A DNA stretch of 32,241 nt from Candidatus Altimarinota bacterium (GCA_028689205.1 JAQTWP010000009.1:1-32241); one strand, 5' to 3'; positions 18,672 through 27,166 are shown, counted from the stretch's first letter. Notes: generated by a model not told the origin, from the letters alone. Program-made: numbers and translations.

Positions 18672-19493
18672 ATGAAACCACAACTTCAAGTCCTATGAAC
18701 TGATATAAATCTTTTAAAATTCAAGGAAGAAGATTATATTTGTATAACTGATATGCTAAAACAAAAAGATGGTGATTTTTTTGTTTCTGATTGGCTTAGA
18801 AATAGAAATACTCTTGAATTTTTATCTATTTGGGAAGAAGTAAATAATCCAGATTTTAATTATGGCGAATCTGCCACAATTAAAAGTAAGTCATGATTAA
18901 ATAGTTTTAAAGTAAGTATCAAAGAATGGACTGAGAAAACAAAAGCTATTTGAATTTTTGCTAAAACTGGTCGTTATTGATGAACTTATGCTCACAAAGA
19001 TATTGCTTTTGAATTTTGAATGTGGATTAGTCCAAAATTCAAAATTTACCTTATAAAAGAATTTCAAAGATTAAAACAAGAAGAATTAAAAATTCTTGAT
19101 TGGAGTGCTAAAAGATTTCTGACAAAAGTAAATTACAAAATCCATACTGATGCTATAAAAGAAAATCTTATTCCAAAAGAACTTTCAAAAAATGATATAA
19201 ACTTTGTTTATGCTGATGAAGCTGATATTTTAAACAAGGCTTTATTTTGAAAAACTGCAAAAGAATGGAGAGAACAAAATCCTTGAAAAAAATGAAATAT
19301 TAGAGATGAAGCTACAATTGAACAACTTATAATTTTAGCAAATATTGAAAGTATGAATGCTGAATTTATAAAAATGTGAGTAAAACAAGCGGAAAGATTA
19401 GAAACTCTAAATAAAGCAGCAATAACACAAATGAAATCACTTTTAAGTCTTGATATACCTAAAAAATTACCGAATAATTTAAAGTGTAGCTAA
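18672..19493 (+). CDS. KilA-N domain protein
   Basis: 273 residues. The KilA-N domain is a phage/virus DNA-binding module. Residues about 15-125 match it: ICITDMLKQKDG, DWLRNRNTLEFLSIWEEVNNPDF, SFKVSIKEWTEKTKAIGIF, GRYGGTYAHKDIAFEFGMWI and SPKFKIYLIKEFQRLK. A charged helical C-terminal region follows (LNKALFGKTAKEWREQNPGKKGNIRDEATIEQL), resembling the ORF6N/DUF-type tails of such proteins. It is the main gene of the inverted-repeat-bounded segment and its 3' end faces the attC-like site at 19637. Eight or so TGA codons mean it is adapted to the host code. Confidence 0.85.
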
Positions 19494-19582
19494 GTTACTT
19501 GTACTTTCTCCAAAAGCACTTTTACCCCCTTTTATAAAAATAAGGAATAATGACAATTTAATAAAAAAAGAGTTTTTAAATA

Positions 19583-19788
19583 CACTCTTCGCTATCGCTA
19601 CGAGCCACATTGCATTTTGCTCCCTATGGTCGCAAGGTCTGACAACAGCTTCTATGAGGTTCACTCGTGCCCTCGCTCTCCCATATCCCACAATACTGCG
19701 GGACATCTCATAGAAGCAAACGTTAGACAACATCTACTTTTTGTTTTAGATAATATCATCCTGAATACTAAAAATCAGCGAAACCAAA
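19583..19788. other. GC-richer gene-free stretch holding the attC-like site
   Basis: Roughly half G+C by eye from 19583 to 19730, against well under a third around it, which points to foreign DNA. No ORF with family support. It contains the attC-like structure at 19637-19728. Confidence 0.6.
19637..19728 (+). other. Integron attC-like recombination site
   Basis: 92 bases with outer boxes GTCTGAC (19637-19643) and GTTAGAC (19722-19728); the latter matches the attC core GTTRRRY exactly and the former differs from RYYYAAC by one base. Inner boxes GCTTCTATGAG (19648-19658) and CTCATAGAAGC (19707-19717) are perfectly complementary. Spacers between outer and inner boxes are 4 bases on each side, and the central 48 bases vary, as in attC sites. 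Orientation puts the site at the 3' side of the KilA-N gene, as in a gene cassette. Confidence 0.65.
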
Positions 19789-19820
19789 AAACAACCCCTT
19801 CAAATTTGAAGGGGTTGTTT
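19789..19820. terminator. Bidirectional terminator of rpmE
   Basis: A perfect 32-base palindrome: AAACAACCCCTTCAAA followed by its complement. On the minus strand it follows the L31 stop by ten bases. Confidence 0.9.
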
Positions 19821-19830
19821 AATTTTAGTA

Positions 19831-20049
19831 TTATTTTTGAAGTTCTTTTGTTTTAAGTTGACGAGCAGTGAATTTATCACCTGCACCTGTCTTAAGAATT
19901 TTTCTTTCACCAGTATAAAATGGATGACATTTAGAACATGTTTCCACACGTATATCTCATTTTACTGTACTTCAAGTATTGAATGTATTCCCACAAGAAC
20001 AAGTTACTGTAACTTCTTCTGAAAAAGCTGGGTGTATTGTTTTTTTCAT
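19831..20049 (-). CDS. rpmE: Ribosomal protein bL31
   Basis: The 72-residue product is full length for the zinc-binding (C+) form of bL31, a large-subunit protein at the intersubunit bridge. Seen: MKKTIHPAF start, [14 protein letters not shown] with a C-x-C pair, and [13 protein letters not shown] with C-x-x-C, giving four zinc ligands, then [18 protein letters not shown]. Two internal glycines are TGA. No Shine-Dalgarno sequence is evident. It lies downstream of the tRNA-Thr/Tyr/Leu cluster on the same strand and could be cotranscribed with it. Confidence 0.95.
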
Positions 20050-20151
20050 AATTAATTTGATTAGGTTTTAGTCCCCTAAATGGGTTAGAATTTAGTATTT
20101 AACAGATTAGAAGTAAAATCTAGTCTACTGAATTTATTCTAAAAACTATAA

Positions 20152-20236
20152 TGGTGCCGAGAGAGAGACTCGAACTCTCACGCCTTGCAGCACTGGCTTC
20201 TAAGACCAGGGTGTCTACCAATTCCACCATCCCGGC
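20152..20236 (-). tRNA. tRNA-Leu (anticodon TAG)
   Basis: 85-nt minus-strand cloverleaf with GCCGGGA acceptor start, anticodon loop CTTAGAA (TAG, decoding CUA), a long class II variable arm, normal GTTCGAG T-arm, and encoded CCA. Confidence 0.93.
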
Positions 20237-20341
20237 AAATATAGAATTGAAAATTGAGAACTAAGCAGGTAGTACTAGTTCTTTAATTTATTCTCATTCT
20301 TAACTTATAGTTTCTTATTTCTTAACTCTCAGTTCTTCTAA

Positions 20342-20426
20342 TGGTGGGCCGAGAAAGATTCGAACTTTCGAAGGCGAAGCCAGCGGATTTACAGTCCGCC
20401 CCATTTGACCACTCTGGTATCGACCC
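20342..20426 (-). tRNA. tRNA-Tyr (anticodon GTA)
   Basis: 85-nt minus-strand cloverleaf, anticodon GTA in ACTGTAAAT, long variable arm with a TTCG loop, GTTCGAATC T-arm and encoded CCA. The class II arm is normal for bacterial tRNA-Tyr. Confidence 0.94.
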
Positions 20427-20437
20427 GTAGAAAAAAA

Positions 20438-20513
20438 TGGAGCCACTTGTCGGAATTGAACCGACGACCATCCGCTTACAAGGCGGGCGCTCTACCAGCT
20501 GAGCTAAAGTGGC
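20438..20513 (-). tRNA. tRNA-Thr (anticodon TGT)
   Basis: 76-nt minus-strand cloverleaf: GCCACTT acceptor, TAGCTCAGCTGGTAGAGC D-arm, anticodon loop CTTGTAA (TGT, decoding ACA), GGTTCAATTCC T-arm, encoded CCA. First tRNA of the cluster after the promoter at 20569. Its canonical structure contrasts with the CCG tRNAs at 4754 and 5461. Confidence 0.95.
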
Positions 20514-20568
20514 TTGAATAAATAATTTATTCCCTTTCAGAACAATAATAAGTTCTGTAAGTGCGGAC

Positions 20569-20596
20569 ATTTTATAAAAACAATCGCATTTGTCAA
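20569..20596 (-). promoter_or_regulatory. Promoter of the tRNA-rpmE cluster
   Basis: On the minus strand TTGACA (complement of 20591-20596) and TAAAAT (20569-20574) are 16 bases apart, about 50 bases before tRNA-Thr. Confidence 0.75.
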
Positions 20597-20614
20597 AAAA
20601 TTTTTTAATATTAT

Positions 20615-20642
20615 TTGACAAAAAAATCAAGATGCATATTAT
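20615..20642 (+). promoter_or_regulatory. Promoter of the small paralog pair
   Basis: TTGACA (20615-20620), 16 bases, TATTAT (20637-20642): a near-consensus housekeeping promoter back to back with the tRNA promoter. A CCTCC at 20646-20650 near the expected start could pair with GGAGG of the Shine-Dalgarno sequence at 20678. Confidence 0.75.
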
Positions 20643-20689
20643 CGGCCTCCCAAAAACAAAAACATAATAACAAAAGGAGGAAATGACTT

Positions 20690-20929
20690 ATGCAAAAAAT
20701 GCTTCAAATTGGTGCTTCTGATTGTAATGAATTGAGAGAAAGTATTATTCATGGACCGATAATGATATTAGAAATTCTTAATATCATTAATTCTACTAAT
20801 GACAAACAAACTGGTAAGCTTAATGTTATTAGTTTTGTGAATTCAAGTCCAAGAGAACTCAAAGACGATACAAAAACTATTCTTGTATCAAGAGGATTCA
20901 CTGTAGAAGAAATACCTAAGCTGGCCTAA
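20690..20929 (+). CDS. Small protein A of a paralogous pair, unknown function
   Basis: 79 residues, starting MQKMLQIGASDCNELRES. No family recognised, no signal or membrane segment. It has a textbook Shine-Dalgarno sequence (AAAGGAGG) ten bases before the ATG, which nearly all neighbours lack. All four glycines use GGT or GGA and no TGA occurs. Residues about 48-77 (SFVNSSPRELK...FTVEEIPK) align without gaps to the downstream protein's EFINSDCRELS...FTSKEIPK, so the two are paralogs. Near-consensus promoter, strong ribosome site and terminator suggest high expression. Confidence 0.8.
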   Translation: MQKMLQIGASDCNELRESIIHGPIMILEILNIINSTNDKQTGKLNVISFVNSSPRELKDDTKTILVSRGFTVEEIPKLA

Positions 20930-20958
20930 TTAAAATCAACTATCTTTGGAGAGAATTA

Positions 20959-21219
20959 ATGTTTGATACAAAAATTGTATTTTTACCGACAAAAGATCAG
21001 AAAAATTCGGAAGTTATGGAAATGTCAGAAATATTTGAACTTATGATGAGGAACATATTCAATCCTGATTGTAAGGAAATTGTTTCGGAATTCATAAACA
21101 GTGATTGTAGAGAATTAAGTGAAGTGGGAGTTTGGTTTCTTGAATTCAAGAACTTTACATCAAAAGAAATTCCAAAAATGGAAACTACAGCTCCGTTAAA
21201 TGAAAATTGCTACGCATAA
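20959..21219 (+). CDS. Small protein B of a paralogous pair, unknown function
   Basis: 86 residues, starting MFDTKIVFLPTKDQKNSEVM. The core (residues 45-75) repeats the N-S-x-x-R-E-L and F-T-x-x-E-I-P-K pattern of the upstream protein. It has three cysteines in NPDC, NSDC and NENC contexts, no TGA codon, and a GGAGAG ribosome site seven bases before the ATG. It follows protein A by 29 bases and is closed by a terminator. Function unknown; the short soluble acidic form and pairing could fit a two-component complex, but that is speculation. Confidence 0.8.
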   Translation: MFDTKIVFLPTKDQKNSEVMEMSEIFELMMRNIFNPDCKEIVSEFINSDCRELSEVGVWFLEFKNFTSKEIPKMETTAPLNENCYA

Positions 21220-21225
21220 GTCAAC

Positions 21226-21252
21226 AAAAAGCGACCCTAGGGTCGCTTTTTT
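21226..21252 (+). terminator. Intrinsic terminator of the small paralog pair
   Basis: AAAAAGCGACCC and its complement form a perfect 12-bp stem followed by T residues. It also faces the convergent RNase J gene. Confidence 0.92.
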
Positions 21253-21285
21253 AGTTTAATAGTACAATTTTAGGTTTAATTGTAA

Positions 21286-23301
21286 TTATACATAAACCAC
21301 AGTTGGTATAACCATTGGTTCTCTTTCAATTTTATATTGAAGATAAGATTCTACATCTTTTTTAACTATTTTTATAAGTTCTTTTTCTTCAATATCTGGA
21401 ATGTCTTTTACAGTATTTTCGAATGAAGTACGAGCTTTTTTGATAATCATTCTATGAACTTCTCTTACTTCATCAAGATAAGCTAGTCCACGTGTTTCTA
21501 TTTTAAGAGGTCCAAGTAGTGCTTTTGATTTTTCATCTGCCTTAAATACTATAACAACAACTCAGGCTTTCATCATTTGACCACGAGCATCAATAATATG
21601 ACTTGTAGCAACTCCAATTCATTGACCATCAACTATAATATCTTCGAGCTTAAGTTTGTACTTATTTTTACGAATTACTCTATCAGCATCAATATCAATT
21701 ATAGAACCATTATCAGTAAGAAATACATTCTTATCTGGTATTCATAAACTCATAGCAGTTTTTTTGTGAGCTACTCTCATGAATAATTCTCAATGAGCTG
21801 GCATGAAGAATTTTGGTTTTACTAGATTTATCATTATTTTTTGTTCTTCACGAGAAGCATGTCCACTTGTATGTATATCCATTCAATCTTTGGTATATAG
21901 ACTTGCGCCAAGCTTGATAAGTTCATTCATAAGATTAACAACTCATCTTTCATTACCTGGAATTGGATTAGAAGAAAGAATTACATTATCTCCTGGACGG
22001 ATTTTGATAATAGGATGTTCTCAATATGCCATTCTATAAAGTCCTGAGAATTCTTCTCATTGACTTCAAGTAGTTAGGATAATAGTTTTGTTATCTGGTA
22101 CAGAATCAATTGCATTAGTAAGACGACGAATAGTATTAGGATTACATTTGATATATCCTAGTTCTCTACCAATTCTTACATTCTCAACCATACTTCTTCC
22201 ATTAAGGAAAACGGTTCTTCCTGTTTTTTCTGCTGATTCAATAATTTGATGAATACGACCTATAAGACTTGCAAAAGTTGCAATTACTATACGTCCTTGT
22301 GATTCAGAAATTATTTTATGTAATTCTACTCAAATATCAGCTTCTGTTTGTGTGAATCATTCTTTAAGTGAATTAGTAGAATCACTCATAAGTAAATCAA
22401 TTCATCTAGCACCGATTTCTGCAATCTTAGAAAGATCAGCAGGTTTATCAATAGATGGAGTAAAGTCGAATTTGAAATCTCAAGTATAAACCATTCTTGC
22501 GTTTGGAGTTTCTATATAAATTCAGCAAGCATCTGGGATATTATGATTTTCTCTAAAGAATTCTACTTTAAATAATCCAATATTAAAAATACCATCATCC
22601 TCAGGATGCATAACGAATAGTTTTGCTTTATCAAGGATTTGGGCGTCTTCTAATTGTTTTTTAATTAATCAAATTGTAAGTTTTGCTCAGTAAATTGGTG
22701 GAAATCCTAGAGTTGGAAGAATATGTTTTAGTCCTCCAATATGATCAAGATGTCCATGAGTTATTACTATACCTTTAATTTTATCTTTTAATGGAATCAA
22801 AAAAGAAATATCTGGAAGACAATATTTTGCTCCTAACATTGTGCTTTCTGGGAATTGAAGACCTCAATCAATAAGTATAATTTCTCAATTATATTGCATA
22901 ACTGAAAGGTTTTTACCTACTTCATTATGACCACCAACAGTAATAATTCTAGTATGACCTTTTTCTAAAGGTGGAAGAGTTTGTGGTTTTAAGTTAGGGA
23001 AAATATGAGGAACTTCAAAAGAAGTATTGAAATTACTAATTTTTTCATTTTCTCAATTATTCTTGTTTTGATTCGGATTAAAGTTAGCAATACGTGGAGA
23101 AGCTGTATTATTAGTAACTATTGCTGGAGTAGCAGTCGGAGAAGCTGTATTATTAGTATTAATAGGTTTTTTAGTGAACTCATAATTATCCTCTATTGTA
23201 GCTGAAAAATCAGGAGTTTCTGCTCTTTTATCTTGTGATGCGGCAGATCATTCTTCTCATATAAGATCTGATTCTAATTCATCAAAAAAATCGTTTGACA
23301 T
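21286..23301 (-). CDS. rnj: Ribonuclease J
   Basis: A 671-residue metallo-beta-lactamase/beta-CASP RNase, an endo- and 5'-3' exonuclease for mRNA decay and rRNA maturation. Seen: ITVGGHNEVGKN near residue 118, the metal motif HGHLDHIGG from His182, NHNIPDACGIYIETP, TGDFKFDFTP, the SDSTNS motif, beta-CASP segments with TTSSQGEEFSG and SSNPIPGNE, HTSGHASREEQK and PAHGELFMR, then the RNase J C-terminal domain. About 110 N-terminal residues before the core are low-complexity (Asn/Thr/Pro, with NNTASPTATPAIVTNNTASP repeats), longer than usual and probably disordered. All arginines here are non-CGA/CGG. A hairpin lies in its 5' leader at 23334. Confidence 0.95.
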
Positions 23302-23596
23302 ATTGTGTGTAATAAAAATATAAAATGTGTAAGTACCCTTGAAGGGTATAAAGTTAGAAAGTTATTAAGAATAATTTATTTTATCTTAAAATGATTTCTT
23401 GGTTTTTGCTAATAAAAAAGTTAAAAAAAGAAAATCTTATAAATTGAGAGTTTTTCTTAAAAAGAATTTCCTTAGTTGAAATTTTTACTAATTAGCAATT
23501 TTTAACCTAAAAAAAGAGTTTTTTGGCTATACAAATGTTAATTAGTTTGAGAATTTGGCTGAGAACTATTTTTTTTAACTTTGATTATTATAGTTA
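23302..23596. other. Intergenic region with leader hairpin
   Basis: AT-rich, no gene. TACCCTT-G-AAGGGTA (23334-23348) is a perfect short palindrome 33 bases upstream of the RNase J ATG, in its probable 5' leader; it could be an operator or an RNA hairpin. RNase genes are often autoregulated through leader structures, which is inference here. Confidence 0.5.
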
Positions 23597-24469
23597 TTAT
23601 TTTACGTAATACAAATATTTTTTTAAATTAACACCAATTTTGGTAGTGTCCCAATTATAGGTAAGAATTGTATTATTTCCAAAACCTGTGTTTTGGAATT
23701 CATTATTAATAAATATATATTTAGAGAAAAAATTATACTTTCTTGCAATATTAATATTACCTAATGTCCTTTTTTTGAATTCATCATTATGGAATATATA
23801 AAAAGTAAAACTCTCGGCAAAATCTTCATATTTATTAGTAAGAGAATATCAACTTACAAAATCTGCAAGTTTTGAATTATTTTTCTTAACATTATAAGAT
23901 AGCCAGCTTATATTATAAAAATTCTCACTTGGATCATAATCTCACAAATTAGGCAAATAATGCAAATCAACTATATGTCATAATTCATGCACAAATACTT
24001 TCATACTTTCTCTTAAGTCTTTGATTTTTCAAGATAAAATAAGTTTACTACCTAACACTTGTCATCTTGGATCTATTCTCGTTGAATCAACTGTCAAATC
24101 CAACGGAGTAACCTTGTCTTTGAATATTTTTGAATCAATATTTAATTTAATAGACTTTAATAATTGGTCATCAATTTTTAGATTATCTGGTTTTAATTGG
24201 ATAGATAAAGATGGTTTTGCTGGAATTATTTTTCCTCATAAACTATAATTGTCTACTGAAGAATTATTAGTATTAGTTTTTATTTCTAATGAAGCACTAT
24301 TAAGATTAGGTGATTCTCATTCTGGAGAATTAACTTTTTGGAATGTAAAAAATAAAAAGAAGAAAAATGAAAAATAAACAAAAAACTTAATAATATCCAA
24401 TTTATTATTTATCAAAAATCATAGAGATATTCCTTTTATAGAGTTTATTTTATTTAAATTAATTTTCAT
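23597..24469 (-). CDS. Membrane-anchored zinc metallopeptidase
   Basis: 290 residues with one N-terminal hydrophobic anchor (about 27-43, FFVYFSFFFLFFTF). The zinc motif is HELGH (His161, Glu162, His165; the Gly is TGA) in VFVHELGHIVDLHYL. A downstream YEDFAESFTFYIF gives a likely third ligand, Glu219. The 'S-Y-x-x-x-x-x-E-D-F-A-E-S-F' arrangement resembles the anthrax-lethal-factor-like (ATLF) group of gluzincins. The domain should be outside the cell. The substrate is unknown. It lies downstream of the pilin-like operon on the same strand, separated by palindromic elements. Confidence 0.8.
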
Positions 24470-24560
24470 TTTAATTTTAACTTATTTTGGTTAAATTCTA
24501 ATTATTTATTTGTATATATCATAGTGAGCTTGTCTAAAGTGTTTTTTTGTTTATCTCTAT

Positions 24561-24646
24561 GTCATAGTTCTCCCGCAAACGGGATCACTATGACAATTAT
24601 TTCCTATTTTAATTTTATGCTAGATTCCCGCTTTCGCGAGAATGAC
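24561..24646. repeat. Two palindromic elements
   Basis: 24561-24594 (GTCATAGTTCTCCCG...CACTATGAC) and 24621-24646 (TAGATTCCCGC...GCGAGAATGAC). They sit between the metallopeptidase start and the end of the pilin-like operon and may act as transcription-stopping hairpins. Confidence 0.75.
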
Positions 24647-24666
24647 AGAAATTTAAGATTTTCAAT

Positions 24667-25131
24667 TTAACCAGATATTCCGTATATAAGATTAATTATT
24701 GCATTGATTAATTGTTGAGAAATTATTGCGACTAAGAATCATATTAGAGACCATTTAATAGCGTCTTTTGCTTTTTTGATTTTACCATCATCTCAGTATG
24801 CAGTTGTAAATAATACTCATGCATAAACAATTCACCCTATCGCTAAGATACTTGCAAGTATTACTAGGTTGGTGGTTATAAATAGAAGTTTGGCCTTAAA
24901 ATCTTTGATTTCATATCATCAATTAGATGATTTGGTCACACTTATCCATTTGCTTTTATATACACTAGTTTTATTTGCTGATCATAGAACATTGTCAGGC
25001 TGACAACCATTCAGCATATCAGTAAGTTCTCAGTTTGTATCAGTTCAACAACTGCTTCATGTGGATGCGAATATAGTTCAAATATTCAAAGATGAAATTA
25101 AAACTATTAACAATATTATTACTTTTTTCAT
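24667..25131 (-). CDS. Pilin-like membrane protein, fourth gene of operon
   Basis: A 154-residue protein with an N-terminal signal-like helix (VIILLIVLISSLNI), a short Cys-containing extracytoplasmic region, and two C-terminal hydrophobic helices: LLFITTNLVILASILAIGGIVYAGVLF and WSLIGFLVAIISQQLINAIINLIYG. They flank AYGDDGKIKKAKDAIKW. This 'G-x-x-x-K-x-K-K-A-K' loop between two membrane helices is the pattern of VirB2/TrbC-type pilin-like proteins common in CPR genomes. It starts ten bases after the preceding gene's stop. The role in a type IV secretion-like or DNA uptake apparatus is inferred. Confidence 0.72.
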
Positions 25132-25140
25132 TCTTTTTTT

Positions 25141-25530
25141 TTAAAAGCTAAATCCTGTTGCAATTTTAACAAGAATAAACGCCAGAGGTATTATTGCAAG
25201 TCCAACTCAAGCGTACACAAGTCATTTAAGTCATTTTGTGAATTTTTCTTGTTTTCATTCAGCGGTTGCAAGCTCGAATCAAATATAAATAAATACTCCC
25301 ACAGCAACTATAAATACAATTCACATAACATAATTCATGGCAGTTCTAATGAAATTGTCTTTCAAATCAACTCATGATCAACCTCAAATTCCAAGTTTTC
25401 ATCATCAATCTCAAACTCTCATATCTTGTTGAGTGACAGTTTCCCAAGCAGAAACTAATTCTATAGAATAAGCAAAGAAGATACTTATTAATATAGTAAG
25501 GCTTAGGAATATTTTTTTAAAATTTTTCAT
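25141..25530 (-). CDS. Pilin-like membrane protein, third gene of operon
   Basis: 129 residues. N-terminal signal peptide (FLSLTILISIFFAYSIELVSA, probable cut after VSA). Then a very Gly-rich linker (GDGGGKLGIGGGSG) built almost only from TGA codons, and two membrane helices (NYVMGIVFIVAVGVFIYIGFELA and LVYAGVGLAIIPLAFILVKIATG) around EGKQEKFTKGLKG. Same two-helix, basic-loop plan as its neighbours. With standard code the gene would appear as a 62-residue fragment. Confidence 0.75.
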
Positions 25531-25540
25531 AATTATTTTA

Positions 25541-25894
25541 TTAAATACCAATACTATTAACAATTCATACAAGTGCATATGCCATTCAGGCAACAACAAC
25601 TCAAACTATTGAATAAACTATGAGATTTCTAGCTTTTTTAATTTTTGCATCTTCTCAGAAAGAGACAATATACATTATTCATCATATTGTCAGAGAAAAA
25701 ACTGCCAAAAGTCCTACATATTTAATTGTCTCTGCTATTCATTTGGATAAAAAAGTATGAGGTTTAACTGAAGTCTTAGTAAAAGGAAGTCCAAAATCTG
25801 AATCTGGAGATGCAATATCAGCAAAAGCTTGTGTATAAGCTATAAAATTAGCTATAATTATCGTAAAATATGTTCTAAATTTTATATTCATCAT
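25541..25894 (-). CDS. Pilin-like membrane protein, second gene of operon
   Basis: 117 residues with a signal peptide (FTIIIANFIAYTQAFA) and two helices (IKYVGLLAVFSLTIGGIMYIVSF and LIVYSIVGVVVAGMAYALVGIVNS) separated by GEDAKIKKARN, the cleanest match in the operon to the VirB2/TrbC-type pilin plan of CPR bacteria. The start ATG-ATG overlaps the last 13 bases of the first gene, implying translational coupling. Confidence 0.76.
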
Positions 25895-26622
25895 AATATC
25901 CAAGTAGTTAATTGTATAATTGAATAACTTAGAAGTGAAACTACAACTGCAATAATATTAAAAGTTATTATAGTCTTCCCTTGTCCAACTTTTGATGAAT
26001 CTCATCATGCAAGTATTATCTTGATTCCTCAAATAACAATGAATAATACAGCTAAAGAAGGAATTATTATAAGAAGAAGATAGACTATATTTTTCAATAA
26101 ATTACTAATATTAGTAGCAGGTCATTCTGTCCATTTATTTTTAGAAGGAGAAAGCTTATTAACATCTAATTTGAAAGCTGCAGAACCAATATTATCGGGA
26201 CTGTTTTTGTAGGCTTCCTGCCTTGCAGCTTCTGCTTTTCATTCTGCAATTGCAGCTGCTCTTCATTCTGAAGTTTCTTGTGTATAGTAAGCAGCTTCTG
26301 CTGCATCTAATTTAGTCTTCGCAGCTGCTATTTCATCATCATAATCAGCAGCCGTTTTTGTATTTAATGGATTATCATAATCCATTTTTTGTTTTTCTTT
26401 AACCAAAGAATCATAATTTGATTGTGCAGTTGTAACATCATTTAAAGCTTTAGTTTCTGCTGCCTGTATATATCAATTGTTTGTTTTTCATTCTGCAATT
26501 TTAGCGGCAGCTGATTCAGTTGTAACTGAACTAGTAGTAGAATCCAAAGCAAAAACATCTGATTCAATGAACCCAAAAAATGAAAATCAGACTAGTAGAT
26601 ATAGTAATATTTTCTTTAACAT
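25882..26622 (-). CDS. Pilin-like membrane protein with Ala-rich coiled coil, first gene of operon
   Basis: 246 residues. Signal peptide (LLYLLVGFSFFGFIESDVFA), then about 120 residues of Ala/Glu/Lys-rich helical sequence (TTAQSNYDSLVKEKQKMDY, DDEIAAAKTKLDAAEAAYY), with AKIAEGK and AIAEGKAEAA forming an internal repeat. The C-terminal pilin-like unit has helices NIVYLLLIIIPSLAVLFIVIGG and TIITFNIIAVVVSLLSYSII around AGGDSSKVGQGK. The fusion of a coiled coil to a pilin-like tail suggests an outward-reaching stalk. It heads the four-gene operon. Confidence 0.74.
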
Positions 26623-26649
26623 ATATATGTTTAAATTTAAATCTATTTC

Positions 26650-26678
26650 ATTGTACAGTATTTAACACAAAAAATCAA
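26650..26678 (-). promoter_or_regulatory. Promoter of the pilin-like operon
   Basis: On the minus strand TTGATT (26673-26678) and TACAAT (26650-26655) are 17 bases apart, 28 bases before the ATG at 26622. Confidence 0.6.
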
Positions 26679-26683
26679 AAGAA

Positions 26684-26710
26684 TTGAAAATTTTATAAAA
26701 AAAATATAAT
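26684..26710 (+). promoter_or_regulatory. Promoter of the holin-like/secG operon
   Basis: TTGAAA (26684-26689) and TATAAT (26705-26710), 15 bases apart, slightly short. It diverges from the pilin-like operon promoter. Confidence 0.5.
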
Positions 26711-26782
26711 ACATATGAATCTTGGTTTATTTTATATAAATAAGGTTCGAATACAAATTATTGTAATATCTAATCAATAGTT

Positions 26783-27166
26783 ATGAAAGTATTTTTTTCT
26801 ATATTATTCAATGCACTAATACTTTATGCATTAGTTTTTTTTATGCCGTTTCAAGATGTTCTTGAAGTTGGAGTAAAAGTTACTTGAGGATTGAAGCTAT
26901 ATTTTATATGATGAGTAATTCTTGGTCTTCTTAATTATACAATAAAACCAATCCTAAAAATCCTAGGTCTTCCTTTTATAATTATTACATTTGGCTTATT
27001 TATACTTGTAATAAATTGAGTTATTCTTTTTTTACTAGAAAAAATAATCGCTTGATTAAGCATTCCTTGAGTAACTTTCTCAATTCATGGAATTTTGAAT
27101 TTTATAATTGCAGTTGCAATTTTTACTATTTTTAATACAATCTACAACACTTTTTTTAAAAAATAA
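26783..27166 (+). CDS. Holin superfamily IV / YvlD-like membrane protein
   Basis: 127 residues with four hydrophobic helices. The family's conserved stretch is clear: LLNYTIKPILKILGLPFIII, FGLFILVINGVILFLLEKII and GILNFIIAVAIFTIFNTI, as in YvlD and the '4-TM phage holin IV' group. In chromosomes these are small inner-membrane proteins of unknown role, usually not lysis proteins. First gene of a plus-strand operon with secG. Confidence 0.82.

Larger units (their letters stand above)
18216..19582. mobile_element. Inverted-repeat-bounded 1.37-kb segment carrying a KilA-N gene
   Basis: The left end (18216-18258) and the reverse complement of the right end (19521-19582) share TATTTAAAAACTCTTTTTT and then ATTTTTATAAAAGGGGGTAA, with about 20 extra bases in the right copy. 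The enclosed segment holds a frameshifted membrane-protein gene and a KilA-N gene. No transposase or integrase is present, so it would be a non-autonomous or cassette-like unit. No target duplication was seen. Confidence 0.55.

Noticed and set aside
20322-20630. A 102-codon minus-strand ORF across the tRNA cluster.
   Set aside because: It overlaps two perfect tRNA genes and their promoter.
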